NCBI GenBank assembly: GCA_002690445.1 | Contig: NZER01000328.1 | Span: forward strand, 1 to 9,853 | DNA from: Candidatus Pacearchaeota archaeon | GTDB lineage: Archaea; Nanoarchaeota; Nanoarchaeia; Pacearchaeales; GW2011-AR1 | Direction: 5' to 3' | DNA length: 9,853 nucleotides | Shown here: positions 1 through 6,297 of the stretch, piece after piece | Position numbering within the stretch: position 1 is the first letter of the stretch | How the letters are laid out: each line of letters starts with the position of its first letter | Notes under the pieces: generated by a model | What the model saw: the letters and a program-made list of their open reading frames with translations, nothing else | Told to the model about the DNA's origin: nothing | Database searches by the model: none | Translations under genes and position numbers: made by a program

Positions 1-34
1 AAAAGATTGCGAAAAGGGCTTCCCAAGGGGGCGC

Positions 35-78
35 GGGGGGGGGGGGGGGGGGGGAAAAAGGGGGGGGGGGGGGGGGGG
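35..78. other. Double poly-G tract, probable sequencing or assembly artefact
   Basis: Positions 35-54 are 20 consecutive G, 55-59 are five A, and 60-78 are 19 consecutive G. Such runs next to a sequence end are typical of false poly-G base calls in two-colour sequencing or of a bad contig end. The glycine-rich frame running through it (7-189) has no credible start context and is not treated as a gene. A real G-quadruplex-forming tract is possible but less likely. Bases 1-78 should not be trusted for defining the element's end. Confidence 0.75.
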
Positions 79-393
79 CTAGAAAAGTTATTGCTCTATA
101 AATACCCGAAATTATTACGCTTTTCTTATGATCTTCAGTCCCGCGGGGCTAGCTGCTTCACTCAAACCCGATGCATCTGCAACATATAACCCCTTGATAG
201 TTGGCGCAAAACGTCATCTCGTTACTTTTCGTTTCTTCTTTCGAACGTTGCCAGTGGGGGCTAGTGGGGGCTAACATACTGAATCCAAACACATATTTTT
301 TGCGGCTTTGGCGCATAATTTTTTGGGCGAGATTTTCTTTGAATTGCGCCAGGAAATTACCGAAAAGCAAAAAGCAAAAGAAGGAGCATCCCC
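79..393. other. Non-coding region upstream of the integrase, candidate attachment/integrase-arm region
   Basis: There is no credible gene in these 315 bases, and frames crossing it lack ribosome binding sites. It holds several short repeats: GGGGCTA followed by G or A at 145-152, 257-264 and 267-274 (also 75-82 at the edge of the poly-G), an exact 10-bp tandem repeat at 253-272, TTGGCGCA at 201-208 and 308-315 with an inverted TGCGCCA at 345-351, and ATCTGCAACATA at 175-186, which recurs at 2509-2520. Tyrosine integrases of this type usually sit next to their att site and bind short repeated arm sites, so this is the natural place for one. No tRNA 3' end or core crossover sequence can be identified, and the other end of the element is outside the window. 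Confidence 0.35.
253..272. repeat. 10-bp tandem direct repeat (AGTGGGGGCT x2)
   Basis: AGTGGGGGCT occurs at 253-262 and again immediately at 263-272. It lies 122-141 bp before the integrase start. The core GGGGCTA also occurs at 145-151. It could be a protein-binding iteron or integrase-arm site, but this is inference from position and repetition only. Confidence 0.6.
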
Positions 394-1716
394 ATGCGAT
401 TTACCGACAAAGCTGTGCAAGCTTTAAAGCCCACAACCAAACGCAGGAAATTTACCTGTGACCGCTGCCAAGGGTTGCAGCTGAAACTCACACCAGCTGG
501 CAAAAAGTCGTGGTACGTTCGCCGCGTCTTTGAAGGTCGGCGACAGGAAATTAAGCTCGGCGACTTTCCTGCTATGGATTGCAGGCAAGCAAAAACTGAA
601 TTTCATCGGCTGACCGAGAAGGTGGACGACGGGCTTGCTAAGATTGTCCAGAAACGCCGCGCACAAAAAACATTCAAGGCACGAACGATAGCGGATTGCT
701 GTGAAATGCTCTTGAATGACTTTCTCCGTGACTTGCTGGAGCCGCAAAGCTTCGAGCAATACGAAATGCAGATAAAGGTGATTCGACGGTCAAGCCTCGA
801 AAAGTATCCAGTCGAACACATCACCAAAGCAAGAGCGATCGAAGCGTTTAGAGCCTGGAAAGATGAAGGGCTTAGTCGGTCCACATTGAAGAAGCGGTTC
901 AACCTAATGTCGCGAGCCTACGTTTATGCGATGGAAGAGGAAGTCATTGAACCGGGTTTCGACGTTTACCGCTTCGTAAACAATCGCCGCATCAAACCAC
1001 TACCCACTGGTCCGAGAAGGGTTCGGGTTCTGTCTGACGATGAAATTCGCTTCGCTTGGCATTTCCGTGGCTATGCTGGATTCGTTGACGCTGAAAACCC
1101 TCGGCGAAACCAAAAAGCGTACCCGATGAAAGCCCTTGAATGTAACACCATCCTGAAACTGCTTTTAATGACCGGCCTCCGGACTTATGAGATCAGGGAT
1201 CAGAAGTGGGAGAACTGGGAGCATATTATTCGGGTCAAGCCGAAAGGTGCGCGCAAAGCAGTCGAGGTGCCGACCTATATTTTGGAGAAGTCAAAAACCA
1301 AAGTCCCCTATTACGTCCCGCTATTGCCTCCGGTGCTTAAGGTATTGAAAGAATACAAAGCAGCGCGCAACTCAACCAGTCCTTACGTTTTTCCATCCCT
1401 TCACGTGGATATCGGAACCTTCGCGGGGTCCGTCCGGCAACAAATGGCTCGGAATGGATGCACCCATACCTTGCACGACATTCGCCGGACGGTCGCCACG
1501 CGGCTCGGCGACCTTGGGTATGAGGATTTCGATATTGCTAAAATTCTGAACCATACCCGCAAAGGTGTGACCGCAAAGCACTACAACCACGCAAAATACC
1601 TGCTCCCAAAAGCAGAAATTTACGCGGCTTGGTTGCAAGAGCTTCACCAGATTTTATCTGAAGACGCCGAGGTCTTTGTCTTGCCCGAAAAGAGCACACT
1701 TTCAATTTCGGCTTAG
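394..1716 (+). CDS. int: P4-type tyrosine recombinase (phage/island integrase)
   Basis: This 440-aa protein is a site-specific recombinase that would insert and, with an accessory factor, excise the element. Residues ~1-90 match the DUF4102 arm-type DNA-binding domain seen in P4-like integrases (a TDKAVQALKP start, then a LKLTPAGKKSW core and the LGDFPAMDCRQA segment). Residues ~100-200 fit the core-binding SAM-like domain. The catalytic domain shows R263 in TGLRTYE, a beta-hairpin lysine at about K301/K303, H361 and R364 in HDIRR, H387 in LNH, and the nucleophile Y397 in KHYNH, so the active-site set is complete. Length is normal for the family (about 400-450). AAGGAG at 381-386, seven bases before the ATG, supports the start. 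No terminator is evident directly after it. The AlpA-like gene at 2644 is a plausible partner or regulator. Confidence 0.95.
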   Translation: MRFTDKAVQALKPTTKRRKFTCDRCQGLQLKLTPAGKKSWYVRRVFEGRRQEIKLGDFPAMDCRQAKTEFHRLTEKVDDGLAKIVQKRRAQKTFKARTIADCCEMLLNDFLRDLLEPQSFEQYEMQIKVIRRSSLEKYPVEHITKARAIEAFRAWKDEGLSRSTLKKRFNLMSRAYVYAMEEEVIEPGFDVYRFVNNRRIKPLPTGPRRVRVLSDDEIRFAWHFRGYAGFVDAENPRRNQKAYPMKALECNTILKLLLMTGLRTYEIRDQKWENWEHIIRVKPKGARKAVEVPTYILEKSKTKVPYYVPLLPPVLKVLKEYKAARNSTSPYVFPSLHVDIGTFAGSVRQQMARNGCTHTLHDIRRTVATRLGDLGYEDFDIAKILNHTRKGVTAKHYNHAKYLLPKAEIYAAWLQELHQILSEDAEVFVLPEKSTLSISA

Positions 1717-1972
1717 ACCGAGCGCACAAAAACGTACCTTTTATACCACCGAATGCTAATATAGTTGTTGGGAAACGTACGATTCGCTTGATTAACCGCG
1801 CGGGAAAAACTAAAACCGCCGTCCTTTCAATCTGGGAAGCCCGACTATGACCATGGTCATACTCGGTGGGATTGGACACCGAAAATTTTATTGTTGAGAT
1901 GTGCGGAGCGGCTTGGTGCCGAGCTACGCCATTTCGTCAGACAACGCAGTTAAAAAGAAATGAGGAGAAGAA
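1717..1972. other. Intergenic spacer with palindrome, probable regulatory region
   Basis: No gene is supported in these 256 bases. A 33-codon frame from 1899 has no ribosome binding site. The spacer contains AAACGTAC twice (1730-1737 and 1773-1780), a possible extended -10 (TG at 1754-1755, TAATAT at 1757-1762) without a good -35, and the palindrome listed separately. It probably carries the promoter and operator of the gene at 1973. Confidence 0.4.
1841..1866. promoter_or_regulatory. 16-bp perfect palindrome, candidate operator
   Basis: TATGACCATGGTCATA at 1846-1861 is its own reverse complement. One C/C mismatch on each side is followed by a further 4-bp match (CCGA at 1841-1844 with TCGG at 1863-1866), giving a 26-base dyad. 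It sits between the integrase stop and the gene at 1973, about 110 bp before that ATG. There is no T-run after it and the arms meet without a loop, so it fits a site for a dimeric DNA-binding protein better than a terminator. Which protein binds is unknown; the AlpA-like product is one candidate. Confidence 0.5.
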
Positions 1973-2476
1973 ATGCAACAAAATATGGACAAGATAATTT
2001 CCACCTTAGAGGTCTGCACTTTTGGCGGGATTGAACAATTGGAAGACATAGCGTGTTGGGCTACGGACCAACAAGGCACCTGGTGGAAAGAGAAAGGACC
2101 GCACATCCATACACCGCAGCTTGGGGACATTGCCTGTGCTTACCTGATCTGCGTTGGCGTCTGCGGGATGTGGCAATTAGAAGACGCCATTGCTCTATTG
2201 GAAAGCGACATCGAAATTCCAGAGCTTCACCAGACCGGGCACACCAAATCCTATTGGAAAGAGAAAATCTACCGACTTTTAGGGGTCAGCTGCGTGATTG
2301 TCAGCAACAAAAGCGACCTTACCGATAAAGAAAAACAAGGAATCCTCCGCGACATGATTAACGACGCCGGTATTCAAAGCGTCGAGTTCATCGAGCACCA
2401 ATGTCATGGAGGAGAGTTTGAGTCGGTAATTCTAGGTGAAGAAGAAGAAAAAGTACGTCCTGAAAACCTCCAATAA
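1973..2476 (+). CDS. Hypothetical protein with internal repeats, 167 aa
   Basis: No family is recognised. The ATG follows GAGGAG at 1962-1967 with five bases between, a good ribosome binding site, and the frame is long and open, so a real gene is likely. The protein is acidic, soluble-looking and rich in W and C in its first half. It carries internal repeats: QLEDIAC at residues 22-28 is echoed by QLGDIAC at 49-55 and by QLEDA at 68-72, and WKEK occurs at 38-41 and 95-98 from an identical 12-base DNA word in frame. The C-terminus is very acidic (GEEEEK). Residues 53-66 are hydrophobic but too broken for a clear membrane segment. It lies between integrase and AlpA, in a slot often used for accessory or regulatory genes, but nothing in the sequence shows its function. 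Confidence 0.75.
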   Translation: MQQNMDKIISTLEVCTFGGIEQLEDIACWATDQQGTWWKEKGPHIHTPQLGDIACAYLICVGVCGMWQLEDAIALLESDIEIPELHQTGHTKSYWKEKIYRLLGVSCVIVSNKSDLTDKEKQGILRDMINDAGIQSVEFIEHQCHGGEFESVILGEEEEKVRPENLQ

Positions 2477-2643
2477 TACCCTACGCGACACATGCAACAT
2501 AAGTAGCAATCTGCAACATAATAAAAATAGAAATAGTATTTGAAGTTCGCGTTTTGCGACATTAAGAATAATGAGTCCCGAAAAGGACCGAAAAAGCAGT
2601 AAAAATATATTAGAAATCTTATAAGCTACGAGGGGTATCTTAC
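2477..2643. promoter_or_regulatory. AT-rich promoter/repeat region before the AlpA-like gene
   Basis: This non-coding spacer has TGCAACATAA at 2493-2502 and 2512-2521 (19 bp apart), and the longer ATCTGCAACATA at 2509-2520 is identical to 175-186 upstream of the integrase. Downstream are TTGAAG (2540-2545) and, 17 bp later, TAAGAA (2563-2568), a weak promoter match, a small TCGC/GCGA dyad at 2547-2559, and TATATT at 2606-2611 as another possible -10. The regulatory role is inferred from position, AT content and repetition. Confidence 0.4.
2493..2521. repeat. TGCAACATAA direct repeat pair
   Basis: Exact 10-base copies lie at 2493-2502 and 2512-2521, offset by 19 bp, close to two helical turns. 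A third copy of the nine-base core is at 178-186 before the integrase gene. This spacing suits binding of one protein on one DNA face; AlpA/Xis-type protein or integrase would be natural candidates. Confidence 0.5.
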
Positions 2644-2901
2644 ATGAGTTCGGGTTTTACTGGTGCGCAGCGACTTCAAGCAATGCAAACCGTCACCGCA
2701 AAGCAAGTTGCGGCGTGGCTCGGTGTCAACCGTTCCACTATCTATCGCTATGTAGAAGAACGTGGTTTTCCAAAACCAGTTATTTTATCCCCACGCCGAC
2801 AGGTTTTTGTATGCGACGAAGTTATTGAATGGTTCCGACAACGCCAAGAGAATGACATCAAGGTGGAAGAGATCAGAAACGCTCTTCTCGCCGCAGGATA
2901 A
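2644..2901 (+). CDS. AlpA-like helix-turn-helix regulator / putative excisionase
   Basis: This 85-aa protein matches the small winged helix-turn-helix proteins of the AlpA / MerR-like excisionase group. After about 15 leading residues comes the HTH: VTAKQVAAWLGVNRSTIYRYV at ~17-37, then the characteristic FPKPV segment at ~42-46 and a wing ending in an EVIEWFRQRQE helix at ~60-70. In P4-like and related elements such proteins activate integrase expression or act as directionality factors. The start is set by GAGGGG at 2630-2635, eight bases before ATG. It is followed by a strong terminator and preceded by a repeat-bearing AT-rich spacer, so it seems to have its own promoter. Targets may be the repeats at 175-186 and 2493-2521, which is inference. 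Confidence 0.88.
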   Translation: MSSGFTGAQRLQAMQTVTAKQVAAWLGVNRSTIYRYVEERGFPKPVILSPRRQVFVCDEVIEWFRQRQENDIKVEEIRNALLAAG

Positions 2902-2966
2902 TCACTAAATTCTTGGTTCGAAAAAAAGGTAGCGCGTTAGCGTAAAACTTTTTCGCCGGACCAGGT

Positions 2967-3005
2967 GGGAGAGGGAGCCAATACTTCCTCTCCCTGTTTG
3001 TTTTT
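2967..3005 (+). terminator. Intrinsic terminator after the AlpA-like gene
   Basis: GGGAGAGGGA (2967-2976) pairs with TTCCTCTCCC (2985-2994) to give a 10-bp stem with a single G-U pair and an 8-base loop. It is followed at once by TGTTTGTTTTT (2995-3005). This is a strong rho-independent terminator on the + strand. It would separate the integration/regulation genes from the replication operon. Confidence 0.88.
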
Positions 3006-3015
3006 CAATACAGAA

Positions 3016-3046
3016 ATGACAGATCCAAAAGTTAGTCTCTAACTTT
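3016..3046 (+). promoter_or_regulatory. Inverted-repeat operator with possible overlapping promoter
   Basis: AAAGTTAG (3028-3035), spacer TCT, and CTAACTTT (3039-3046) form a perfect 8+3+8 inverted repeat. A possible -35, ATGACA at 3016-3021 (5 of 6 to consensus), lies 18 bp before TAACTT at 3040-3045, a weak -10 inside the right arm. A repressor on the dyad would then block the promoter of the whole replication operon. The repeat is certain; its reading as promoter and operator is inference. It could instead act as an RNA hairpin in the leader, although only a 3-base loop remains and no T-run follows. Confidence 0.5.
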
Positions 3047-3049
3047 GCC

Positions 3050-3063
3050 GACACCGCTGTGTC
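3050..3063 (+). promoter_or_regulatory. Small leader hairpin before the primase ribosome binding site
   Basis: GACAC (3050-3054), loop CGCT, and GTGTC (3059-3063) form a 5-bp hairpin that ends six bases before GGGGGAG (3069-3075). It may set ribosome access to the first gene of the operon. The stem is short, so function is uncertain. Confidence 0.3.
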
Positions 3064-3078
3064 TATTTGGGGGAGCAG

Positions 3079-3981
3079 TTGCAAAATTACATCGATCTAG
3101 CTTTGCGCCTCGATGATATGAATTGGGCAACCCTCCCATCGCACGGTAAGAAATGCTTTGTCCCTAAGTGGCCGGATGCAGGAAACATCAGACCCGACCG
3201 AGCACAAATAGAATATTGGGTGAAGAACGCCACGCGGTTAGGTCTTGGGAAAAATACCTGTCATGTGTTTGGGAAAGCCTCGCCGCTGGTTGCCGTTGAT
3301 ATCGACGTAACCGATCCGGTCGAAGCACGTCGCATAGCCGTGCTCGCGTGGAATGAATTAGGCGGAACGCCACTTGTAAGAATCGGCAAATCACCAAAAG
3401 CGGCTTTATATTACCGCAAAGAGGGATTCTACCATGGTGCCTCGTCAGAATATGACGAACCGCGTGGGAATTCTGTCGAAGTTTTCGCAACCAGTGGCCA
3501 AATGATTTGGTTTGGTATGCACCCCGACACGAATAAGCCTTACCGGTGGCTGCGTGATTCACCGCTCGATTTAAGTCCCGAGGATGTCCCTGTCCTTAAA
3601 CCCGGTTGTCTGCGTCGTTTCCTGTCTCAACTCCCAGTCACCCGCGACGCAGGCAATCGGGTCAATAAACCAACCAGGGATTTAACCGCGCAGCTGCGGG
3701 ACGAACGGTCGCGAGCGGCGAACCCACATCACTATATGGAAATAATAGACGACCAGCTTTCTCGGATGAAAAGCAGTCGCGAAGCTAAGGGAGCCGGCAC
3801 GCGGTCGCTGACCATTGTGTCAGTGTCGTATGCACTAACAAAGCGTGGGCTATCCGATACCGAAATCCTAGCACTTTTCGAGAAACATTTTGAACGGTGG
3901 CCACGAGAGAAACACCGACTAACAAGCCGCGCGCGTATAGCAATAAATTCAGCAAGGAAGAAACAAAGTAGACGACGATAG
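3079..3981 (+). CDS. Prim-pol type DNA primase/polymerase (archaeo-eukaryotic primase fold)
   Basis: This protein would make primers and extend DNA at the element's origin. The N-terminal ~190 residues resemble the bifunctional primase/polymerase domain: an initial helix then FVPKWPDAG, the metal-binding acidic pair in VAVDIDV (D74 and D76 from the chosen start), a PLVRIGKSPKAALYYRKE strand pair, and SVEVFATSGQMIWFGMHPDT then PYRW. The C-terminal ~110 residues are basic and helical (SRMKSSREAKGAGTR, then SDTEILALFEKHFERWP), like a primase C-terminal domain. There is no ATG near the front. TTG at 3079 is preferred because GGGGGAG lies directly upstream, although its spacing is short; TTG at 3067 would add four residues. 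The next gene starts eight bases after the stop. Prim-pol followed by a DUF927-like ATPase is a familiar phage and plasmid replication pair. Family assignment is fairly sure, the start less so. Confidence 0.85.
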   Translation: MQNYIDLALRLDDMNWATLPSHGKKCFVPKWPDAGNIRPDRAQIEYWVKNATRLGLGKNTCHVFGKASPLVAVDIDVTDPVEARRIAVLAWNELGGTPLVRIGKSPKAALYYRKEGFYHGASSEYDEPRGNSVEVFATSGQMIWFGMHPDTNKPYRWLRDSPLDLSPEDVPVLKPGCLRRFLSQLPVTRDAGNRVNKPTRDLTAQLRDERSRAANPHHYMEIIDDQLSRMKSSREAKGAGTRSLTIVSVSYALTKRGLSDTEILALFEKHFERWPREKHRLTSRARIAINSARKKQSRRR

Positions 3982-3989
3982 GGGTTGAA

Positions 3990-5915
3990 ATGGGAGTAAT
4001 CGCAATTGCAGACACGGAGAAGTTCGAAGAAGAAGTCCTTCACCGCTACAAGTTTCCTAGTGCGGAGCTTAAAAAGTATCCGGACGGTATTTGGATCTTT
4101 GAAGCTGGTGGGGTGGGCACTCGGCTGGTCAAACACCCAATAGAATGCGTCGCTTTAGTCTTTGACGAAGCGAATACCATCGCCGGTCGGGTGCTCAAAT
4201 TCCACAACGACTTTAAAAATTGCTCCGTCGAAATCTTTTGTGAACAACCAACGCTAGCGCGTTCCGATAGCTTCGAGCGTTTCCTAATTCAACACGGTGT
4301 TAAGATTCCGACTGAAGAATATTTTCTGAAACCACAGCGCACCGCAGCGTCGCTCCTTCGTTCGTATTTGCTAGCAACAAACCCGAGCCTCCACATTAGC
4401 CTCCGTTCATTGTCTGGTTGGGTTCCTAACCGCGACGGCTTTCTTTTGGGCACCGAAGCCCTTGGTGAAGGACCGTCAGAACAACCAGCTCCTTCACCAA
4501 AATATCGATCGAAGTTCGGTGAGGACCGCACCGCTTTTCGCACTCACGGCACAGTCGACGAGTGGAAAACCCATTGTGCGGAGCCTTGTATAGAAAGCCC
4601 GGTTTGGGTGACTTCAATTCTCGCCGCTTTTGCTGGACCGCTTTTGAGCTTGCTCGGCTTGGGGGAGCACAGCGGTGGGTTTCATTTCTACGGTCATAGC
4701 AGCACCGGAAAAACTATCGCTTTGAAATTAGCAGCAAGCGTCTACGGTCAAGAAGTGGTGCCGTGGCGGATTACATCAAACGCGCTCGAAGCGTTGGCGG
4801 CACTGCACTCAGACCGGGTTTTGGTTCTAGATGAAATTCTTCAAGCCAACCCGCGCGACGTAATGGCAGCGATCTACATGCTCTCAAATCGCCGGGGTAA
4901 GGTCCGAATGACTGAGAACATCCAGCTTCGGACTACTTTTGCTTGGCAGCTGTTGTTCATTTCCACCGGTGAAATATCAGTCGAGGACATCGCCGCGAAA
5001 GCTCGGACGGAATACTACGAAGGTCAAGCCCTCCGCTTTCTTTCGATTCCTATGGTGGAGAAGAAGCTTTCAAGAAAGAGCGTCACCGCACTAGAGCGGT
5101 CCATCAATTGTTTGCACGGCACCGTTGGTCGCGCGTGGGTCAATTTCCTCTTGAAGAACAACAAGGAGAAGGGAAAAGAGTGGCGCGCCCAATACGACCA
5201 GACCGTTAACGAACACATAAAACTTTGGGACTCCAAAGACGCGAGGCTTAACCGAGTCCTCCACCGCGTTGCAATTCTCGAAACCGCTGGTGCTATTGCA
5301 CACGCTAATGGCTTTCTCCCTGATTCGTTTTACGCACAAACTGAGTATGGGAACGTCGCAAGAAATTCTCTCAAAAGGGTCGTTCATTCGTGGTGCGAAG
5401 GAACCGGCGTGGGTCTTAAAAACGGTTCATTAAGCGACACCAAGAAAGCGGCTTCACGCTTATTGGAGGCGGTCAACGTCGGGATCTCAAACCGGTGGCT
5501 GGTGCCTTTCAGCAATAACGAATTCACCCAAAAGCCCGGTTTCAAGACTTTGGGTTTCATCGATGAAACGGACCCAAAAGATAAGACAGTCTTTGTTTTA
5601 GAATCGGTTCTGCGCGCTAGCTGCATCCCACCGGGGGTTCGCGCATTCACGAACGAATTGAAAGAAGCCGGTGCTTTACTCCCAGACCAGTCAAACCGTG
5701 GGAGGCTGAAAACCCGGATGAAAGCCATCGGTGGTGAATTTGGTTTGAAAATAGACCGCAGCGTTTCAGCCTACGCTTTCTCTTTGAACCAGCTGGAGCA
5801 ATACGCAGCGGTCGAAGAACCCCCAAAAGAGATCGAACAACTAAACCTAGAATTAAGGAGCGAAGATGAGCAACCCCGAATTAGCGAAAGCGGAGCCAGT
5901 CCTGTTGGTGGATGA
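3990..5915 (+). CDS. DUF927-type replicative helicase/ATPase
   Basis: This 641-aa P-loop NTPase is likely to unwind DNA for the primase next to it. Residues ~30-210 match the DUF927 front half (TRLVKHPIECVALVFDE, then SLSGWVPNRDGFLLG). The Walker A motif GHSSTGKT is at 235-242 and the Walker B RVLVLDEI ends in D281 E282. A conserved-looking block LSNRRGKVRM lies at ~299-308 and STGEIS at ~326-331, which may hold sensor residues. Residues ~400-600 look like a helical domain followed by a winged-helix tail. The start is supported by TAGGGG (3979-3984), which overlaps the previous stop, with five bases to ATG, so translation is probably coupled to the primase. The last 50 bp overlap the next gene, which suggests the acidic C-terminal tail is poorly constrained. 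Confidence 0.88.
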   Translation: MGVIAIADTEKFEEEVLHRYKFPSAELKKYPDGIWIFEAGGVGTRLVKHPIECVALVFDEANTIAGRVLKFHNDFKNCSVEIFCEQPTLARSDSFERFLIQHGVKIPTEEYFLKPQRTAASLLRSYLLATNPSLHISLRSLSGWVPNRDGFLLGTEALGEGPSEQPAPSPKYRSKFGEDRTAFRTHGTVDEWKTHCAEPCIESPVWVTSILAAFAGPLLSLLGLGEHSGGFHFYGHSSTGKTIALKLAASVYGQEVVPWRITSNALEALAALHSDRVLVLDEILQANPRDVMAAIYMLSNRRGKVRMTENIQLRTTFAWQLLFISTGEISVEDIAAKARTEYYEGQALRFLSIPMVEKKLSRKSVTALERSINCLHGTVGRAWVNFLLKNNKEKGKEWRAQYDQTVNEHIKLWDSKDARLNRVLHRVAILETAGAIAHANGFLPDSFYAQTEYGNVARNSLKRVVHSWCEGTGVGLKNGSLSDTKKAASRLLEAVNVGISNRWLVPFSNNEFTQKPGFKTLGFIDETDPKDKTVFVLESVLRASCIPPGVRAFTNELKEAGALLPDQSNRGRLKTRMKAIGGEFGLKIDRSVSAYAFSLNQLEQYAAVEEPPKEIEQLNLELRSEDEQPRISESGASPVGG

Positions 5916-6297
5916 ATTAAACGAGTTTCACAGACAAGACGCGATAATAGATGAAGCCCTTGCGGTTCAGATTGCGATCAAGGCTCGGATCTTGAAAGCT
6001 GTTGGTTTTAAGAAAGCGGGCACCATTTCAATTAATGCCCACGGCTTCAAGGTTTCGACCGTCGGAAAAGTAACCACAAAGGTAGATCCAACGGCTTGGA
6101 GAAACATTCGCGAGCAGGTCCCCGAAGCCCAGTGGCCGGTGAGAGAAAAGACAACGCTCGAAGTAGACACCAAAATGTTGAAAGCAATTCAAGCCGCAAA
6201 CCCCGGTCTTTGGGATAAGTTGTCACCCGCGTTCATCACAACGCCATCAAAGCCCTCCGTCAAGATCACCAAATTAAAGGTTGCAGCTAATGAATAA
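5866..6297 (+). CDS. Small phage protein of the recT-neighbour family (DUF7173-like), function unknown
   Basis: This 143-aa protein resembles a widespread phage family encoded directly before RecT-type annealing proteins. The N-terminal ~55 residues form one helical, probably coiled region (VDELNEFHRQDAIIDEALAVQ to AVGFKK). It then has GTISINAHGFKVSTVGKVTTKVD, a PTAWRNIREQVPE segment, the WPVREKTTLEVDTK region and a KPSVKITKLKV end, in the order I recall for that family. The DUF number is from memory and was not checked. AAGGAG at 5855-5860, five bases before ATG, fixes the start inside the helicase gene, giving a 50-bp overlap in another frame. The position suggests a role with the RecT/nuclease pair. 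No catalytic motif is seen. Confidence 0.75.
   Translation: MSNPELAKAEPVLLVDELNEFHRQDAIIDEALAVQIAIKARILKAVGFKKAGTISINAHGFKVSTVGKVTTKVDPTAWRNIREQVPEAQWPVREKTTLEVDTKMLKAIQAANPGLWDKLSPAFITTPSKPSVKITKLKVAANE

Noticed and set aside
7..189. Glycine-rich reading frame at the left edge
   Set aside because: It is produced by the poly-G runs, has no ribosome binding site and no protein-like composition after the glycine stretch.
79..393. tRNA or tRNA 3' fragment as the integration target
   Set aside because: No TTCGAAT-type T-arm with acceptor stem pairing could be found; TTCGAACG at 240-247 lacks a surrounding cloverleaf.
201..461. Frame upstream of and overlapping the integrase start
   Set aside because: It begins with TTG without a binding site, overlaps the well-supported integrase start in another frame, and its sequence resembles no protein.
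1899..2000. Possible 33-codon leader peptide before the gene at 1973
   Set aside because: The ATG at 1899 has no ribosome binding site, and the frame runs into the next gene without a conserved look.
2290..2320. NKSD in the orphan protein as a GTPase NKxD motif
   Set aside because: There is no P-loop or other G-domain motif in the protein, so the four residues are taken as chance.
2918..2957. CGAAAAA / TTTTTCG pairing after the AlpA-like gene as a terminator
   Set aside because: The stem is AT-rich with a long unstructured loop and no T-run after it; the structure at 2967-3005 is much stronger.
3188..3562. Minus-strand frames across the primase, helicase and recT genes (for example 3188-3562, 5384-5728, 6649-7011)
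   Set aside because: They are antisense to well-supported genes, have no start signals, and show no recognisable domains.
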